From positions 1,249,401-1,313,400 of the forward strand of contig NZ_JAGYPG010000001.1 of NCBI RefSeq assembly GCF_018343625.1: a DNA stretch of 64,000 nucleotides, written 5' to 3'. A model generated the notes under the pieces. The model saw only the letters and a program-made list of their open reading frames with translations, searched no databases and was not told where the DNA came from. Position numbers and translations under genes: made by a program. How positions within the stretch are numbered: the first letter of the stretch is position 1; each line of letters opens with the position of its first letter. The stretch comes from Lederbergia citri (GTDB lineage: Bacteria; Bacillota; Bacilli; Bacillales; Bacillaceae_C). Below are positions 62,405 to 64,000 of this stretch, piece by piece.

Positions 62405-62440
62405 TTAAAAAGAAAGAAGGACTCTTCATTGAAGAGTCCT
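62405..62440 (-). terminator. Terminator stem directly at the IS edge
   Basis: AGGACTCTTC (62419-62428) pairs with GAAGAGTCCT (62431-62440) across AT. On the minus strand the tail is TCTTTCTTTTT. The IS begins at the next base, so the stem belongs to whatever minus-strand gene lies right of the IS. Confidence 0.7.
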
Positions 62441-62456
62441 CAGATTGTAGACAAAA

Positions 62457-62489
62457 GGCATTTCGAATGGAAACATTCGAAGTGCCTAT
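62457..62489 (-). terminator. Terminator of the transposase gene
   Basis: AGGCACTTCGAATG and CATTCGAAATGCCT (minus strand) pair with one mismatch around TTTC, followed by TTTTG. Confidence 0.7.
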
Positions 62490-62539
62490 TGTGTTTTTTT
62501 TGGTTTTTAAGGATATAGATGCCTCGAAGAGGTATTTTC

Positions 62540-63898
62540 TTAGGCCACTTCTGGACCTTGCCATGTCCAGCTGGCCATCTTTTTCAGATTCATGGCAGCA
62601 AAAGTAAGCATCGCTTGCATGGACAATTTTTTAAGACCCCGTAGGGTTGTCCAACGCATACCATGCTTTTCTTTTCCATCGGCGAATACACGCTCGATGG
62701 TTTCTTTTCTTCTTGCGTAGATTGCCTTGATGTCGTCTTGATGACGAAGATGTTCCGCTTCCTCAACAGCATCTTGCCACACGTGCCTTTGGATCACCTT
62801 CTGGTGATTCTGGCTCAAAGTACATTGTGAAAGTAAGGAACAATCCTTACAGATGGAGGGAATGGACTTATACTGACGATATCCTTCCTTCGTAGTGGTG
62901 ACATACTCTAACAACTGCCCGTCTGGGCAGATATAGCAATCATAGTACTCGTCATAGACATACTGGTGCTTTTTCAGGAATCCCTCTTTTGTGTGGGGAC
63001 GAGTGTACGGTAATACTGGCTTGATATCATTACCTAACAGATACTGTGCAATAGCAGGGGTTTTATAGGCAGCGTCAGCAGCAACGGCTTCAGGCTTTCC
63101 AACTTTCTCAATTACTTTCTCTACCAAAGGCTCAAGGATATGACTGTCATGAGTATTTCCAGGCGTGACAATAGCACCAAGGACAAAACCGTTCCTGTCA
63201 GCTGCGGCGTGGTAAGAATAGGCGAACTGTTTCGTACGTTCATCCTTCACATAGTAACCACTCTCCGGATCCGTTGTACTTTCTTTGATTTCCTTGTACT
63301 CTTCTTTTTCGAACTTGTCCGGAGGAAAAGGTTTTTTACCATGGTCCTCACGGTCCTGATTGATCTCTTCATTCAGTCTTTCCTGATAAGCACGCGTCTC
63401 TTTCCGTACAACTTTCTTGGCAAACTTCCTTTTGTTCGCGCTTGCCTTTACATGAGTGGAATCAACGAATACGTGCTCAGCACTAATCAATCCTTTGGTG
63501 GCAGCTTCTTTCAGGATTTTGTAAAAAATCTGTTCAAAGAGTTCACTGTCTTTGAAACGTCGCTCATAATTCTTCCCGAATGTCGAGAAGTGAGGGACCT
63601 TATCATAGAAACCAAAGCCCAGAAACCAACGGTAGGCCATATTTGTTTCGATCTCCTCAATGGTTTTGCGCATTGAACGGATGCCAAATAGGTATTGGAT
63701 AAATGTCATTTTAATCAAAACGACCGGGTCAATACTTGGGCGACCGACTTCTGAATACATACCTTCCACAAGTGGATAAATAAATGAAAAATCAATCGCC
63801 GCCTCTATCTTGCGAACCAGATGGTTCGCTGGTACAAGTTGGTCAAGAGCGATCATTTCGATTTGGTCCCGTTGGATTGATTTATTCTTAGTCAGCAT
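62540..63898 (-). CDS. IS1182 family transposase
   Basis: 452-residue DDE transposase, apparently intact. N-terminal DUF772-like domain with IDPVVLIKMTFIQYLFGIRS (about 56-75). Catalytic residues are D146 (FVDSTHVKA), D275 (AADAAYKT) and E402 (RKETIERVFAD). A four-Cys insertion (CYIC, CKDC and CTLS) lies at about 321-359, as in the IS1182 group. ATG at 63898 has the SD GAGGTGAT; the GTG at 63907 is inside it. Confidence 0.92.
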   Translation of the reverse strand: MLTKNKSIQRDQIEMIALDQLVPANHLVRKIEAAIDFSFIYPLVEGMYSEVGRPSIDPVVLIKMTFIQYLFGIRSMRKTIEEIETNMAYRWFLGFGFYDKVPHFSTFGKNYERRFKDSELFEQIFYKILKEAATKGLISAEHVFVDSTHVKASANKRKFAKKVVRKETRAYQERLNEEINQDREDHGKKPFPPDKFEKEEYKEIKESTTDPESGYYVKDERTKQFAYSYHAAADRNGFVLGAIVTPGNTHDSHILEPLVEKVIEKVGKPEAVAADAAYKTPAIAQYLLGNDIKPVLPYTRPHTKEGFLKKHQYVYDEYYDCYICPDGQLLEYVTTTKEGYRQYKSIPSICKDCSLLSQCTLSQNHQKVIQRHVWQDAVEEAEHLRHQDDIKAIYARRKETIERVFADGKEKHGMRWTTLRGLKKLSMQAMLTFAAMNLKKMASWTWQGPEVA

Positions 63899-63933
63899 TT
63901 TTATCACCTCAAGTATTGGTATATCTATAATTT

Positions 63934-63988
63934 TATAAAAAAATAGACTGTAGGCAAACCCGACTTTCGTCGAGTTTGTCTACAGTCT
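63934..63988 (-). terminator. Inward terminator at the right end of the IS
   Basis: AGACTGTAGACAAACTCGAC and GTCGGGTTTGCCTACAGTCT (minus strand) form a 20-bp stem with G-U pairs, followed by ATTTTTTTAT. Read from outside the IS toward the transposase gene it would stop incoming transcription. Confidence 0.8.
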
Positions 63989-64000
63989 GAAAGAACCCAT

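Larger units (their letters stand above)
62441..63989 (-). mobile_element. IS1182-type insertion sequence, complete
   Basis: 1549 bp bounded by imperfect terminal inverted repeats CAGATTGTAGACAAA (62441-62455) and CAGACTGTAGACAAA (63989-63975 on the minus strand), one mismatch in 15. It holds one intact transposase gene, a subterminal hairpin at each end, and no passenger gene. No obvious target duplication: the flanks are GAGTCCT on the left and AAAGAAC on the right. Confidence 0.85.

Overview
The window is an AT-rich chromosomal segment from an endospore-forming Bacillaceae (Bacillus sensu lato). The evidence is a large block of genes in the Bacillus subtilis yqf/yqe order, together with sporulation genes (gpr, sigK, sda, yqfC, yqfD), the late competence comE locus, a CIRCE-controlled hrcA-grpE-dnaK-dnaJ operon and a glycine T-box. 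Many proteins match B. subtilis in length and motifs, but the dispersed repeats, an insertion sequence and several rearrangements show it is not B. subtilis itself. I cannot name the species from sequence alone.

Layout. 1-6.7 kb: end of yqfT, nfo, cshB, yqfQ, ispH, yqfO, trmK, cccA. 6.8-9.1 kb: an accessory stretch with an acyl-CoA dehydrogenase, a small membrane protein and dispersed repeats. 9.1-20.1 kb: the macromolecular synthesis operon (sigA, dnaG, yqxD), then yqfL-ccpN, T-box-controlled glyQS, recO, yqzL, era, cdd. 20.3-29.8 kb: dgkA, ybeY, the yqfF c-di-AMP phosphodiesterase, phoH, yqfD, yqfC, the floA/yqeZ membrane-microdomain operon, yqeY and rpsU. 29.9-45.4 kb: yqeW, deoC, mtaB, rsmE, prmA, the heat-shock operon, hemW, lepA, yqxA, gpr, rpsT. 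45.8-57.8 kb: holA, yqzM, comEC-comEB-comEA, comER, and the yqeG-yqeH-aroE-yhbY-nadD-yqeK-rsfS-yqeM operon, then sda with a DnaA-box cluster. 58-64 kb: psd and pssA divergently arranged, an uninterrupted sigK, a PepF-type oligopeptidase, and an IS1182-type insertion sequence at the right edge.

Most genes lie on the minus strand in long operons. They serve ribosome assembly and translation (era, ybeY, yqeH, rsfS, yhbY, lepA, prmA, rsmE, rpsU, rpsT, glyQS, trmK, mtaB), replication and transcription (dnaG, holA, sigA, hrcA), stress response, and sporulation or competence.

No unknown enzyme system is visible. The most unusual signal is a family of intergenic repeats at eight places or more. They are built from interchangeable modules: a head, a double-hairpin cassette found in both orientations, an optional inner module and a tail. 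Their stems carry compensatory base changes. Other points worth a look are an ATT start that seems to be needed for yqxD, the absence of spoIIP between gpr and yqxA, a yqfC ribosome-binding site buried in a strong hairpin, and an IS inserted exactly at the base of a terminator.
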